From assembly GCA_027622275.1 (NCBI GenBank), contig JAQBZB010000066.1, positions 1-34,709 on the forward strand: a stretch of 34,709 nt of DNA, given 5' to 3'. Source of the DNA: Planctomycetota bacterium (lineage in GTDB: Bacteria > Planctomycetota > Planctomycetia > Pirellulales > Pirellulaceae). The notes under the pieces are model-generated. The model did no database searches. It worked only from the letters and a program-made list of their open reading frames with translations, and had not been told where the DNA came from. The translations under genes and the position numbers were made by a program. How positions within the stretch are numbered: the first letter of the stretch is position 1; each line of letters begins with the position of its first letter. Shown here in pieces: positions 24,459 to 34,709 of this stretch.

Positions 24459-25379
24459 ATGGCGCTGACGACACTTTCGACGACGGTGGACGCCGAGAAC
24501 GCGGGGCGCGTTGACCTGGTGGTCCGGCAGCTATCCGGCTCGTCCCGCAGCCAGGTTCGAGGGATGCTCGATCATGGTTGCGTCTCGATCAACGGCCAGC
24601 GGTGCGACAAGGTCGCTGCTACCGTCGTGGCCGGAGATGTCGTTTCAATCCGCTTCGATCCGACACAGCGTTATCACGAGAAAAGGAAACGCTGGGACGA
24701 TCGCACGTTCACTGTCGCGTTCGAAGACGAGCACTTGATTGTCGCCGACAAGTCCGCCGGAACGCTGACCGTGCCGACCGACCGCAACGAGGACAACACG
24801 CTGGTGGAACGCGTCTCCGTCTACCTGAGCCATTCGCGTAGCAAACGCAAGGCTTGGCTCGTCCATCGTCTGGACCGTGAAGTCAGCGGGTTGGTGGTCT
24901 TCGGCAAACAAGAACAGATCGCCGCCCGGTTGATCGAACAATTCAAACAGCGGAAGCCGCAGCGCGTCTACACGGCGATCGTGGCTGGCGTCGTGCCTCG
25001 CGACGAGGGGACGTTTCATTCTCATTTGGCCACGGGCAAGAACCTGGACCGGTACGTCACGCGGCCTTCGGCCGAAACCGAAGTCGCGATCACCCACTAT
25101 CGCGTCATCCGGCGAATGTCCGACACGACGCTGGTCGAAGCGACCTTGGAGACCGGCAAGCGCAACCAGATTCGCGTTCAATTCGCCGACGCCGGGCATC
25201 CGGTTCTCGGCGATCCTCGTTACAAAACAGAACAAGCCAAGCATCCGCGCTGGATTCGCAAGCGCATCGCGTTGCATGCTAGATCACTCGGCTTCGAACA
25301 TCCGGTCACGGGTGAAGCGATGCACATCGAATCACCACTCCCCGCAGCAATCGAGAAATTCCTGGCCGGAAGCCGTTGA
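24459..25379 (+). CDS. RluA-family pseudouridine synthase
   Basis: A 306-aa protein with an N-terminal S4 RNA-binding domain (about 15-65: DLVVRQLSGSSRSQVRGMLDHGCVSINGQ, VAGDVVSIRF). The RluA-type catalytic domain begins near 85 (VAFEDEHLIVADKSAGTLTVP). HRLDREVSGLVVFGK at 137-150 carries the catalytic Asp139. ETGKRNQIRVQFADAGHPVLGDPRYK and IALHARSLGFEHPVTGE are further family motifs. It converts uridine to pseudouridine in 23S rRNA or tRNA; which site cannot be told. I start at the ATG at 24459 (GGAG about 12 nt upstream). The frame open from 24381 would begin inside palindrome A2 and add a spurious MAFQGRREVIDGLGRPSY. Confidence 0.93.
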   Translation: MALTTLSTTVDAENAGRVDLVVRQLSGSSRSQVRGMLDHGCVSINGQRCDKVAATVVAGDVVSIRFDPTQRYHEKRKRWDDRTFTVAFEDEHLIVADKSAGTLTVPTDRNEDNTLVERVSVYLSHSRSKRKAWLVHRLDREVSGLVVFGKQEQIAARLIEQFKQRKPQRVYTAIVAGVVPRDEGTFHSHLATGKNLDRYVTRPSAETEVAITHYRVIRRMSDTTLVEATLETGKRNQIRVQFADAGHPVLGDPRYKTEQAKHPRWIRKRIALHARSLGFEHPVTGEAMHIESPLPAAIEKFLAGSR

Positions 25380-25519
25380 AGGACCAAACGATTAACACCT
25401 GCGTCAGATTTCAACCGCGTCAGGCACGATCTGACCGACAAGTAATCACGAAGTTGCACGATTGCGATACAGTGAGTAAAAAGGCGTAGTGAGCTGTCTC
25501 CTCTCGATATGGCCGGGCT

Positions 25520-28500
25520 ATGAACGAGATCCCCGTACAGTGTCAGTGTGGCCAACGATTCGCGGCGGATGCTGACCGCGCTGGCCAGACGTTGGCGTGC
25601 CCGTTCTGCTCGTCCCCCATTCATGTCCCGGCCCGCGTTCCTCCCGTTGCGACTCGGCCGGTCGAAGTTTGGCATGGCAAACTGGCGAACGGACAATTGT
25701 TCGGGCCGGTAAGCCGCGCCGAACTTGACAATGCGGCTGCCGCTGGGCACCTCACCGCCGATGCTGAGCTTTGGCAGCAGGGCGAACTGGCACCTATTCG
25801 AGCTGCCGACTTGTACCCGCAGCTGAGACCCGCGCCGCCCGTCTCCACGAAACCAGCTACCGGATCAACCTGGGCCGACAAGGCGCATCAGGACCTACAG
25901 CATTTCAGCTCGAATCCGCTCGGCTTCATCTTAGGGGGGCCGAAAAGGCAAAGGTATCAGCCACAGACGATTAGCGGCGGCTGGCGGTTACTTTACGTAC
26001 TCCTACTCTTGTTCCTCACCGGTGCGGGAATCGTTCTGCTGGGAATCTTTGGCGTTGTCTGTCTGCAGGAACGGAACGGTGAAGCGGCCGGACTCGCGGC
26101 GGCGATGTTTGTGATGTTGTTCGCAGGCATTTTCTGTCTGGCCGGTTCGCTCTTCCAGTGGAGATTCTTCTTTGAGTCGCGCAAAGCAATTGGCATGCGG
26201 GATCTCTTGGGAGACCGTGGCTCGCGAAATGTCTACATCGTGCTCGGAGCAGTCTTTGTCTTCGTCCCCTTCTCGGTTGCTGCGGTCACGCTTATTGGGA
26301 TCTTCGCGCATCAAGGGGCTGCGGAGCGAACGCAACATGCGGCGGAGTCGCAAGTCCGGACTTGGACGATCAAGCGCAACGGTCGCGTTGAAGTCTTTCA
26401 GGGCACGTTGAATCAGGTGTCCGGCACTGGTGCCACGGTTTCGCGTGACGGACAGACCATGGGAGCCAAGTTCGAGGACTTTTCGCCGGCCGACCGACAG
26501 TATCTCCGCGAGGTTATTCAATCCCGGCGCGAAGTTATCCCCGGCGAACTTTCGCAACAGTACGATGTCGCCTTCGATGTAGCAAAATCGCAACCGAGCA
26601 ACCATCGGCCGACTGCTGCCAACACGTCGGCCGGTGCGCCACCAAGCAACTTTATCCCGCTAGGTGGCATGAAGGTTGGTGTTCCCGAATTGCCAGATCC
26701 GCAGCCGGGCTTCGACCGTCCGCCGCCCGTCGACCCGGCGTTGCCGTTGGAGCAACGTTTGATCGACGAGCCTTTGGTCGTCGGGAAGACGAATGAACTG
26801 CTGCTCGCTGGGACCGATCCTCCGCTGGCTTTCGCGCTCGAGCGGGCGCTGCGCGAGACGCAGCTTCGGATCTATGACTTGCGTAGCGGAACACTGCGCA
26901 AACAATGCCTCGTGCCGGAGGACGCGGCCCTCGTCGCCGCCGCGCCGAATGGATCACGCGTTGTGCTGTCCAAGGACAGAATCCACGATAAGACGTTACT
27001 TGCGTTTGGGCTCGGCGAAGAGGCAACCGTGGAAGCCGAGTGGCAGCCCCACGAAGGCGCGCCCGTCGACTGGATTACTTTCGCGACTCCCGATCGGTTA
27101 TTTTCGGGCACCACGCGGGACGCCCAAAGGTCTTGGGCGTGGCCGCCGACGCGCCCGCTGATCGAATTCGAGAAGGCTTACCGATACGAGTTCACACCGG
27201 GCCAACGGTTTTTCATCGAGCGAGTGGTGTCGGGGCTACAGTTCCGTAATACATCCGATGGGCGACCCGCGGGGGCCCTTCATTTCGAGACCGGCTTGAA
27301 CGCAAACGCCTTCTCCGTCAGTCGCGATGGTACGCGGCTGATCGCGGCGATCCACCGCGTGAACTCGTCGGACAGCCTGCTGGGGTGCTGGGATCTGAAG
27401 ACGGGCAACCGCATGTTTCTGGTTCCGCTGGGCCCGGCCGCGGGTTCCTATCGAGCGACGGGTTTCTTCCATTGGCTCGGCCCCGATTACGTATTGTGCG
27501 GCGACTTGCTGGCCAGCATTGCAGAACAGCGAGTGGTGTGGCGATTTACACAAGTCCCGTCGCGTTTGGAGAGTCCCGACGATCGCCTCTGGACAACCGA
27601 TCGCTACGGGAATGAAACGATCTTGACACCGCGCACGATTCCTGACGAGGAGTTGTTGGCCAAGCTCAAGGTCGCCGGCCGCCCCAGCGCGCTCGTCGTG
27701 TCCGGCGACAAGGTGAGCGTGGACATCGAATTTCAGGTGGCGCCGCCGTCGGCCGACATGCAATCGCGGCTGCGCGCGTCTGTCGAGCAAAAGATGCGGG
27801 AGGCTGGCTGGCTAGTCGTGGCTGGACAGGCGCGGAAAGTCCGCGCCGTCATCCGAGAGCAGGACGAAGGGAGCACGGTGCTGTTCGGAGTGGTCACACA
27901 AAACACGCTGCCGCGGTCAGGGCAGACGTTCGAGCGCCCGACCGGCGAGACAATTGACGTCCCCGACAAGACGCTGTTGTGCGCGATCGACTTTATCGAC
28001 GAAGGCGGAACGCCGTGGCGGCAATTGGAATACAAGTTCGGACCAAAAAACGTTCCCGAACAGGAACTCAAGCTGTTCCAAAAATTCACGCCGGAAATGG
28101 TCCTGAAAGCACGCTGGGACGCGCTGGCCAAAAACGTCGACTACAGCTTGCGATTCAAATCCGAGTTATGGTCCTTTGAAAAGCTGGGCGAGTCGTCACT
28201 CGCGACGCCCGTTAGCCGCGAGTTCATGGCGAAGCGGGCCGAGATTCGCCGCGCGGAGCAACTGGCGGAAATCGAACGCAACAAGCCAAAGATCGACTTG
28301 CCGTGGACACTGGAAAAAGTCCCGTGGCGTGTCGAGCCCGATCCACATCCGGCGTTGACGGCGTCGGCACTGCGACGGACGATGCCCATCGCGACCGGGG
28401 ATGTCAAAGCGGTTAAATTTGCGCCGGAGGCCGGCCAGGTGATCGTTCAGATCGATGAAGAGGGCGACGGCGCTGCCACGCATCTTCATCGCATTGCCCT

Positions 28501-29839
28501 GCGTGAAAAGAAACTTCTCGCGCGGACACCGCTGCCAACACGAGACGCCAAACTGTTGGACTTTCGCCAGGACGGACAGGTCTGGCTCGTTCAGCCCACT
28601 CCCAGTGAAAACACGCTGCAAGTCTGGAGAAGCATCGATGAGCAAGACCTTCATTTTGTCGATGTGAAGCTGACGGAGGAGCGCGAGATTCGACAGGCGT
28701 TCTTCTTGGGTCGCGGAGGACTGTTGGTCGATGACGGTAAAAACCTGTTCGCCCGCAAGTTGCCAACCGGCGAACTGGTCTACCAACACGAACACAATTC
28801 GACCGGGTGTCACCTCAGTTGGGGACGAAGATACTTCATCGATTGGTCCGGCAGCCGGTTTGCGCTCTATCAGACAGCGGACGGGAAACTCGCCGGTCAG
28901 CTTGCTTCCTTGCCCAGCGGAAGCGGCTCGGCGCGCAGTTCCGCGCAAATGATCCGGCTTGGGTACGGACACGATATTGCTAGTGCCGCCTTTCATCCGG
29001 ATGGCCGAACGCTCGCACTGCTGGTGGGCACAACGATCGGCATCTGGAACTTGGGTGACGGTGCGCTCATCAATTGGTTCGAAATTCCAAGTCGCGCGGG
29101 GGCCATTCGGTGGTGCAGCCCGAAGCACTTGCTCGTCGACGACAACCTGTTCGACTTGGAGTGGGAGGCCCCGATCTGGTCCTATTCCGATTTCCTGCCG
29201 GAAAGCCCGGATGGCCGCGGCTGGTTTCTGGCCGAAGGCCAACGCGGAGTGATGCACCTCGCCGCGATCTCGCTGCCGAGCGAGTATGTGTTGGAGCCCA
29301 TCGACAAAATTAGGAAGGGAGTTCCGCCGTTTATTCTGCCAAATGAAGGAGTGAGCCTTCAGATCAGCGTCAGCGGAGACACGGATCGGCGTGACGATCT
29401 GACGGATCGACTTACGGAACAGTTCACCGAGCAACTATCCGCGAACAAGATCGACGTACGCGATGGCGAGCGTCATGTGCTGAGCGTGTCTTACGCTGTC
29501 ATAACGAACGGCCGCGACCAGTATCGATTCAAGCGTGATGATTCCGAGTTGATCGTCGAGAATCGGCTGCTGCAAGCGAGCATCACGCTCTCACGTGGTT
29601 CGTCGAGATGGCAGAGAAACGTCACCGTCGATCTGGCATCCGTCGACTACGTTCTCGATTCTGATTCGGACGACCCCGCGGGGGACTTGCTCAAGCAACA
29701 AGAGAAACGCATGTTCGACCTGCTGCGGCTACTATCGCCTCCCGTTTCTCTGCCGCCAGTGGACAGAAACACCTTCGGCCGATCCCGTTGCGATATCAGC
29801 GGAGAACAAGTCTCCGTCGGCATCGACTATCGCTTTTAG
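25520..29839 (+). CDS. 1439-aa membrane protein: zinc ribbon, GYF_2, transmembrane helices, SHD1-like domain, propeller-like repeats
   Basis: Domains in order: zinc ribbon with Cys8, Cys10, Cys27, Cys30; GYF_2-like region 49-100 (VWHGKLANGQLFGPVSRAEL, ELWQQGELAPIRA); transmembrane helices at about 155-180, 190-213 and 237-263; and a segment at 279-335 resembling the SHD1 domain (RTWTIKRNGRVEVFQGTL, then DGQTMGAKFEDFSPADRQYL). Roughly 400-1270 is rich in beta strands and WD40/PQQ-like pieces (TRLIAAIHRVNSSDSLLGCWDLKTGN, IASAAFHPDGRTLALLVGTTIGIWNL), probably two propellers flanking an alpha/beta insert at about 730-930. The C-terminal 160 residues (SGDTDRRDDLTDRLTEQF...) are unassigned. With three helices the beta part would be outside if the ribbon is inside; this topology is an inference. 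I cannot give a function. No clear Shine-Dalgarno sequence is seen. Confidence 0.82.
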   Translation: MNEIPVQCQCGQRFAADADRAGQTLACPFCSSPIHVPARVPPVATRPVEVWHGKLANGQLFGPVSRAELDNAAAAGHLTADAELWQQGELAPIRAADLYPQLRPAPPVSTKPATGSTWADKAHQDLQHFSSNPLGFILGGPKRQRYQPQTISGGWRLLYVLLLLFLTGAGIVLLGIFGVVCLQERNGEAAGLAAAMFVMLFAGIFCLAGSLFQWRFFFESRKAIGMRDLLGDRGSRNVYIVLGAVFVFVPFSVAAVTLIGIFAHQGAAERTQHAAESQVRTWTIKRNGRVEVFQGTLNQVSGTGATVSRDGQTMGAKFEDFSPADRQYLREVIQSRREVIPGELSQQYDVAFDVAKSQPSNHRPTAANTSAGAPPSNFIPLGGMKVGVPELPDPQPGFDRPPPVDPALPLEQRLIDEPLVVGKTNELLLAGTDPPLAFALERALRETQLRIYDLRSGTLRKQCLVPEDAALVAAAPNGSRVVLSKDRIHDKTLLAFGLGEEATVEAEWQPHEGAPVDWITFATPDRLFSGTTRDAQRSWAWPPTRPLIEFEKAYRYEFTPGQRFFIERVVSGLQFRNTSDGRPAGALHFETGLNANAFSVSRDGTRLIAAIHRVNSSDSLLGCWDLKTGNRMFLVPLGPAAGSYRATGFFHWLGPDYVLCGDLLASIAEQRVVWRFTQVPSRLESPDDRLWTTDRYGNETILTPRTIPDEELLAKLKVAGRPSALVVSGDKVSVDIEFQVAPPSADMQSRLRASVEQKMREAGWLVVAGQARKVRAVIREQDEGSTVLFGVVTQNTLPRSGQTFERPTGETIDVPDKTLLCAIDFIDEGGTPWRQLEYKFGPKNVPEQELKLFQKFTPEMVLKARWDALAKNVDYSLRFKSELWSFEKLGESSLATPVSREFMAKRAEIRRAEQLAEIERNKPKIDLPWTLEKVPWRVEPDPHPALTASALRRTMPIATGDVKAVKFAPEAGQVIVQIDEEGDGAATHLHRIALREKKLLARTPLPTRDAKLLDFRQDGQVWLVQPTPSENTLQVWRSIDEQDLHFVDVKLTEEREIRQAFFLGRGGLLVDDGKNLFARKLPTGELVYQHEHNSTGCHLSWGRRYFIDWSGSRFALYQTADGKLAGQLASLPSGSGSARSSAQMIRLGYGHDIASAAFHPDGRTLALLVGTTIGIWNLGDGALINWFEIPSRAGAIRWCSPKHLLVDDNLFDLEWEAPIWSYSDFLPESPDGRGWFLAEGQRGVMHLAAISLPSEYVLEPIDKIRKGVPPFILPNEGVSLQISVSGDTDRRDDLTDRLTEQFTEQLSANKIDVRDGERHVLSVSYAVITNGRDQYRFKRDDSELIVENRLLQASITLSRGSSRWQRNVTVDLASVDYVLDSDSDDPAGDLLKQQEKRMFDLLRLLSPPVSLPPVDRNTFGRSRCDISGEQVSVGIDYRF

Positions 29840-29886
29840 GGTTTTGCCAAACCCTCCCTCGCAACATCACGATTCTTTCGCACAAT

Positions 29887-29914
29887 ACACTTGCTACGGC
29901 ACACTTGCTACGGC
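29887..29914. repeat. 14-bp tandem duplication
   Basis: ACACTTGCTACGGC occurs at 29887-29900 and immediately again at 29901-29914. It is in the 138-bp gap between the 1439-aa protein gene and ligA, about 64 bp upstream of the ligA start, where a promoter is likely to lie. Confidence 0.85.
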
Positions 29915-29977
29915 GCGGTTGGCACGTCTAGTAACAGACTCTTCGCCAACCCGCAGACGGTCGAAGGAACGCGCTAG

Positions 29978-31981
<2,004 letters not shown>

Positions 31982-32063
31982 GGCCGCAGTCGCTTCGTTT
32001 GACTATACTGGTGGACGCGCAGCTGGCGCAAGTGACTAGTTCCACTGTCGAGGCACCAAGAGT

Positions 32064-33155
32064 ATGAAGCGAACTTATCTACAGATCAATCTAATACGAC
32101 GAGTTGCGGCGGTGCTGGCAATCGCGTTTGCCGGATTGTACGTCCACACCTCGATCAGCGCAGCGGAATGCCCCGATCCCTTGCCGATCCCGAACTCCGA
32201 CGCCGCTTCCGAAGCGGAGATGAAACCCTACGTTGAATTGGTCGAGCATGCGAACGCCAAAATCGACATGGTCCCGATCACGAGCGGCAAGTTCACGATG
32301 GGCAGCCCGGAGACGGAAGCCGACCGCAGGGAAGACGAAGGGCCGCAGCGTGAAGTCGCGATCGATGCGTTCTGGATGGGGAAGTACGAGATCACGTGGG
32401 ACGCCTACGAAGTCTGGATGTCCGATCTCGATATCTTTCGCCGGACGGCGTTCAACATTGCACCGAATGCCCGCGACAAGGCGGCCGACGAGTTTCAACT
32501 GAGCCAACCGACGGAACCCTACACCGACATGAGCTTCGGCATGGGGACACGCGGTTATCCGGCGATCTGCATGACGCAACATGCGGCCCGCACCTTCTGC
32601 AAGTGGCTGACTGCCAAGACCGGACGCTACTACCGCTTGCCGACCGAAGCTGAGTGGGAATATGCGTGCCGAGCGGGAACGACGACGGCGTATTCTTTTG
32701 GAGATGATGCGTCGCAGCTTGCAGAGTATGCCTGGTTCTACGACAACAGCGAAGCGTACGCCAAGGTCGGTACGAAGAAGCCGAATCCGTGGGGGTTGTA
32801 CGACATGCACGGCAATGCTTCGGAGTGGGTACTCGACCAATACATCGCGGACTTCTACGCCAGCGAGGCCGGACGCGCGGAGCGGCCTTTGGCGATTCCC
32901 ACGACGCTCTATCCACGTGTCGTGCGCGGCGGCGGTTGGGATGACGACGCCGATCGGCTGCGGAGCGCGGCGCGAATCGCCTCCAGCGAGGAGTGGAAAC
33001 GGCAAGACCCGCAACTGCCCCAAAGCATTTGGTACCACACGGATGCGTTGAGCGTTGGCTTCCGGGTCGTCCGGCCGCTGGTCGAACCTTCCGATGCCGA
33101 GAAAGCCGCCAAGTGGGACAAGACCGACCCACCACAAATTGACGCGGCAGAGTGA
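32064..33155 (+). CDS. Secreted SUMF1/FGE-sulfatase-domain protein lacking the catalytic Cys pair
   Basis: A 363-aa protein. The signal peptide ends ...HTSISAAEC near residue 34. The SUMF1 (formylglycine-generating-enzyme-like) domain spans about 65-350: MVPITSGKFTMGSPETEADRRED, DAFWMGKYEITWDAYEVWM, LPTEAEWEYACRAG (about 192), GLYDMHGNASEWV (about 245) and RVVRGGGWDDDADRLRSAARIASS (about 287-310). True formylglycine-generating enzymes carry two Cys shortly after the RGGS motif that bind copper. Here no Cys occurs in that segment, so this protein is probably a C-type-lectin-fold relative with another role, such as ligand binding, not an activator of the sulfatase at 22881. It is 82 bp after ligA on the same strand, with palindrome C downstream. 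Confidence 0.88.
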   Translation: MKRTYLQINLIRRVAAVLAIAFAGLYVHTSISAAECPDPLPIPNSDAASEAEMKPYVELVEHANAKIDMVPITSGKFTMGSPETEADRREDEGPQREVAIDAFWMGKYEITWDAYEVWMSDLDIFRRTAFNIAPNARDKAADEFQLSQPTEPYTDMSFGMGTRGYPAICMTQHAARTFCKWLTAKTGRYYRLPTEAEWEYACRAGTTTAYSFGDDASQLAEYAWFYDNSEAYAKVGTKKPNPWGLYDMHGNASEWVLDQYIADFYASEAGRAERPLAIPTTLYPRVVRGGGWDDDADRLRSAARIASSEEWKRQDPQLPQSIWYHTDALSVGFRVVRPLVEPSDAEKAAKWDKTDPPQIDAAE

Positions 33156-33198
33156 CAACGGGTCCAGTTTAGCGCACAATATCAGTCGTTGAATATTT

Positions 33199-33276
33199 GT
33201 AGTGGTGGCTTCCAGCCGCAACCCGTTGGCCCACGGTCGCGATGAAATCGCTGTGGCGGCTGGAAGCCACCACTAC
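33199..33276. repeat. Palindromic element, family C
   Basis: The arms are 33199-33219 (gtagtggtggcttccagccg...) and 33256-33276, 21 bp and perfect. Inside the 36-base loop there is a further small stem, GCGAT-gaa-ATCGC, and CCGT/ACGG at its left side, so the single strand could fold into a branched structure. It lies in the 159-bp gap between the SUMF1-domain gene and the oxidoreductase gene, 39 bp before the latter's start. Confidence 0.88.
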
Positions 33277-33314
33277 GAAAAGGCCGCCCCCTCCCATTCC
33301 TGAAAGGTCGGAAC

Positions 33315-34685
33315 ATGACTGACACACCAAAATCAACTTCATCCCGTCGCGACTTTCTAAAGAACACGGGCACCATCGCCGCTGCCACGACGTTGGCGGC
33401 GGGTGCCATTCCACACGTGCATGCCGCGGCCGATGGCACCATCAATGTGGCGTTGATCGGATGCGGCGGACGCGGGACTGGTGCCGCGGCCAATGCCCTG
33501 CAAGTCAAGTACGGTCCGACTAAGCTGGTCGCGATGGCCGACGTGTTTCAAGATCGGCTGGACATCAGCCATCGCAGCCTCTCGACCCAGTTCCCCAACG
33601 AAGTCGACGTCCCCAAGAGCCGCCAGTTCATCGGCTTCGAGGCTTACAAAGACGCGATGGATTGTTTAGGCCCCGGCGACGTCGCCATCTTCACGACACC
33701 GCTGGCGTTCCGCTGGGTGCATTTCGGTTACGCGATCGAAAAGGGACTCAACGTCTTTATGGAAAAGCCGCTCACTGCGGACGGCCCGAGCAGCAAGAAG
33801 ATGTTCGAGTTGGGCAAAAGGGCGGAGGAGAAGAATCTGAAGGTCGCCGTCGGTTTGATGTGTCGGCATTGCAAAGCGCGACAGGCGTTGGCGAACAAGA
33901 TTCACGACGGCGATTTGGGCGATGTCCTGACGCTGCGAGCGTATCGGATGGCCGGACCCACCGGTTCAGCCGCCGTGGGACCAGCTCCAGACGACAAGAG
34001 CGAACTCGAATGGCAGATCCGCAACTTCCACGGCTTCCTGTGGGCCAGCGGCGGCGCGGTCAGCGACTTCTTGATTCACAACATCGATGAAGGCTGTTGG
34101 GCGAAGGGAGCTTGGCCCGTTCAGGCGCAAGCCATTGGCGGCCGCCATTATCGCGGCAACACGATCGACCAAAACTTCGATAGTTACGCGATCGAGTATA
34201 CGTTCGAGGACGGTACGAAGTTGTTCGTCGATGGCCGGACCGTGCCGGGATGTAACAAGGACTTTGCGACGTACGTTCACGGCACGAAAGGCTCCGCCAT
34301 CTTCTCGTCGGCCGGACACGTTCCCGCGCGAAGCCGCATCTTCAAGGGCCAGAACTTCGTGAAGGATGAGCAAGTCTGGGCTTACCCGGACGACGAGCCG
34401 AATCCTTACCAAGAGGAATGGAACGACTTGATCAACGCCATCAAGGAAGACAAGGCGTATAGCGAAGTGGAACGCGGAGTAAAAGCCAGCGTTGTCACCT
34501 CGATGGGTCGGATGGCGGCTCACACGGGTCAGATCATCACCTACGACCAGATGCTCAACTGCGATCATGCCTTCGCCCCGGATGCCGACAAGCTGACGCT
34601 CGATGGGCCAGCCCCGCTGCTTGCCGATGCGAATGGTAAGTATCCGGTTCCGATGCCGGGGCTCACCGTCGATCGCGAGTTCTAA
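33315..34685 (+). CDS. Tat-exported Gfo/Idh/MocA family oxidoreductase
   Basis: A 456-aa protein. The N-terminus has a twin-arginine signal (SSRRDFLK, Arg11-Arg12, then a hydrophobic stretch to AHAA-like VHAAAD near 39), so it should be folded in the cytoplasm with its cofactor and then exported. The Rossmann NAD(P) site is NVALIGCGGRGTGAAAN (residues 44-60). The family's EKP motif is EKPLTADG, Glu150-Lys151-Pro152. Downstream VGLMCRHCKARQALANKI and the C-terminal GFLWASGGAVSDFLIHNIDEGCWAKGAWP match the planctomycete branch of the family. It catalyses oxidation or reduction of a sugar or polyol, with unknown substrate. GAAAGGT stands about 9 nt before the ATG. The palindrome family B copy begins 14 bp after its stop. 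Confidence 0.93.
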   Translation: MTDTPKSTSSRRDFLKNTGTIAAATTLAAGAIPHVHAAADGTINVALIGCGGRGTGAAANALQVKYGPTKLVAMADVFQDRLDISHRSLSTQFPNEVDVPKSRQFIGFEAYKDAMDCLGPGDVAIFTTPLAFRWVHFGYAIEKGLNVFMEKPLTADGPSSKKMFELGKRAEEKNLKVAVGLMCRHCKARQALANKIHDGDLGDVLTLRAYRMAGPTGSAAVGPAPDDKSELEWQIRNFHGFLWASGGAVSDFLIHNIDEGCWAKGAWPVQAQAIGGRHYRGNTIDQNFDSYAIEYTFEDGTKLFVDGRTVPGCNKDFATYVHGTKGSAIFSSAGHVPARSRIFKGQNFVKDEQVWAYPDDEPNPYQEEWNDLINAIKEDKAYSEVERGVKASVVTSMGRMAAHTGQIITYDQMLNCDHAFAPDADKLTLDGPAPLLADANGKYPVPMPGLTVDREF

Positions 34686-34698
34686 ACTGGAGCGGTTT

Positions 34699-34709
34699 CG
34701 GGAGGGCGA
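34699..34709. repeat. Palindromic element, family B, copy 3, cut by window end
   Basis: CGGGAGGGCGA at the last 11 bases, preceded by TTT, matches the left arm start of copies 1 and 2. It begins 14 bp after the oxidoreductase stop. Only the left arm fits in the window, so the assignment rests on the short match and on the same 3' position as the other two copies. Confidence 0.6.

Noticed and set aside
28196-29434. 412-codon open frame on the minus strand
   Set aside because: It is antisense to the 1439-aa protein and has no family pattern.
32064-33155. Genuine formylglycine-generating enzyme for the sulfatase
   Set aside because: The two copper-binding Cys expected after the RGG motif are missing.
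32091-33221. 376-codon open frame on the minus strand
   Set aside because: It is antisense to the SUMF1-domain gene, whose motifs are clear.

Overview
The window is about 34.7 kb of GC-rich DNA from a bacterium that is very probably a planctomycete (Planctomycetota, Pirellulales-like). This is inferred from the gene families: DUF1559 prepilin-like proteins, a secreted propeller/HEAT/cytochrome c dehydrogenase of the kind typical of this phylum, a type I sulfatase, a SUMF1-domain protein, a Tat-exported Gfo/Idh/MocA oxidoreductase, and zinc-ribbon plus GYF_2 proteins. I found 24 protein-coding genes (the first is cut by the window edge). I saw no rRNA, tRNA, CRISPR array, transposase or phage gene.

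Layout. 1-2071 (minus): a truncated lipoprotein, a small secreted protein of a planctomycete family with no named function, and a zinc-ribbon/GYF_2 membrane-anchored protein. 2430-4445 (plus): a ClpP-like protein, then a large unidentified lipoprotein. 4565-7117 (minus): the PVC-type dehydrogenase/cytochrome c. 7295-7948 (plus): a CBM9-like domain protein. 7945-16127 (minus): five genes that look like one envelope module. In transcription order these are two related DUF1559 prepilin-like proteins, a DUF1573 membrane protein, a zinc-ribbon/PilM fusion, and a lipoprotein carrying a DUF1559-like domain. The last three are tightly packed (4-nt gap, then a TGATG overlap). 16528-19187 (plus): an FHA protein, then rfbB and rfbA, overlapping by 4 nt (dTDP-sugar synthesis). 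19287-21967 (plus): a creatininase-family hydrolase and a sodium:solute symporter. 22157-22852 (plus): a spermidine-synthase-like methyltransferase-fold protein. 22881-24227 (minus): a sulfatase. 24459-34685 (plus): an RluA-type pseudouridine synthase, a 1439-aa multidomain membrane protein, ligA, a SUMF1-domain protein, and a Gfo/Idh/MocA oxidoreductase.

The intergenic DNA is rich in long near-perfect palindromes of four families, called A-D here. Family A occurs twice, both times between divergent genes. Family B occurs three times (the third cut by the window end), each time just after a gene's 3' end. Families C and D occur once each. There is also a nine-copy 7-bp tandem repeat. Several start codons had to be moved inward because the longest reading frames run through these palindromes.

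The best candidate for an undescribed system is the 7945-16127 module. It has prepilin-like proteins and an actin-like PilM domain fused to zinc ribbons, but no pilus ATPase, PilC, prepilin peptidase or secretin in the window.
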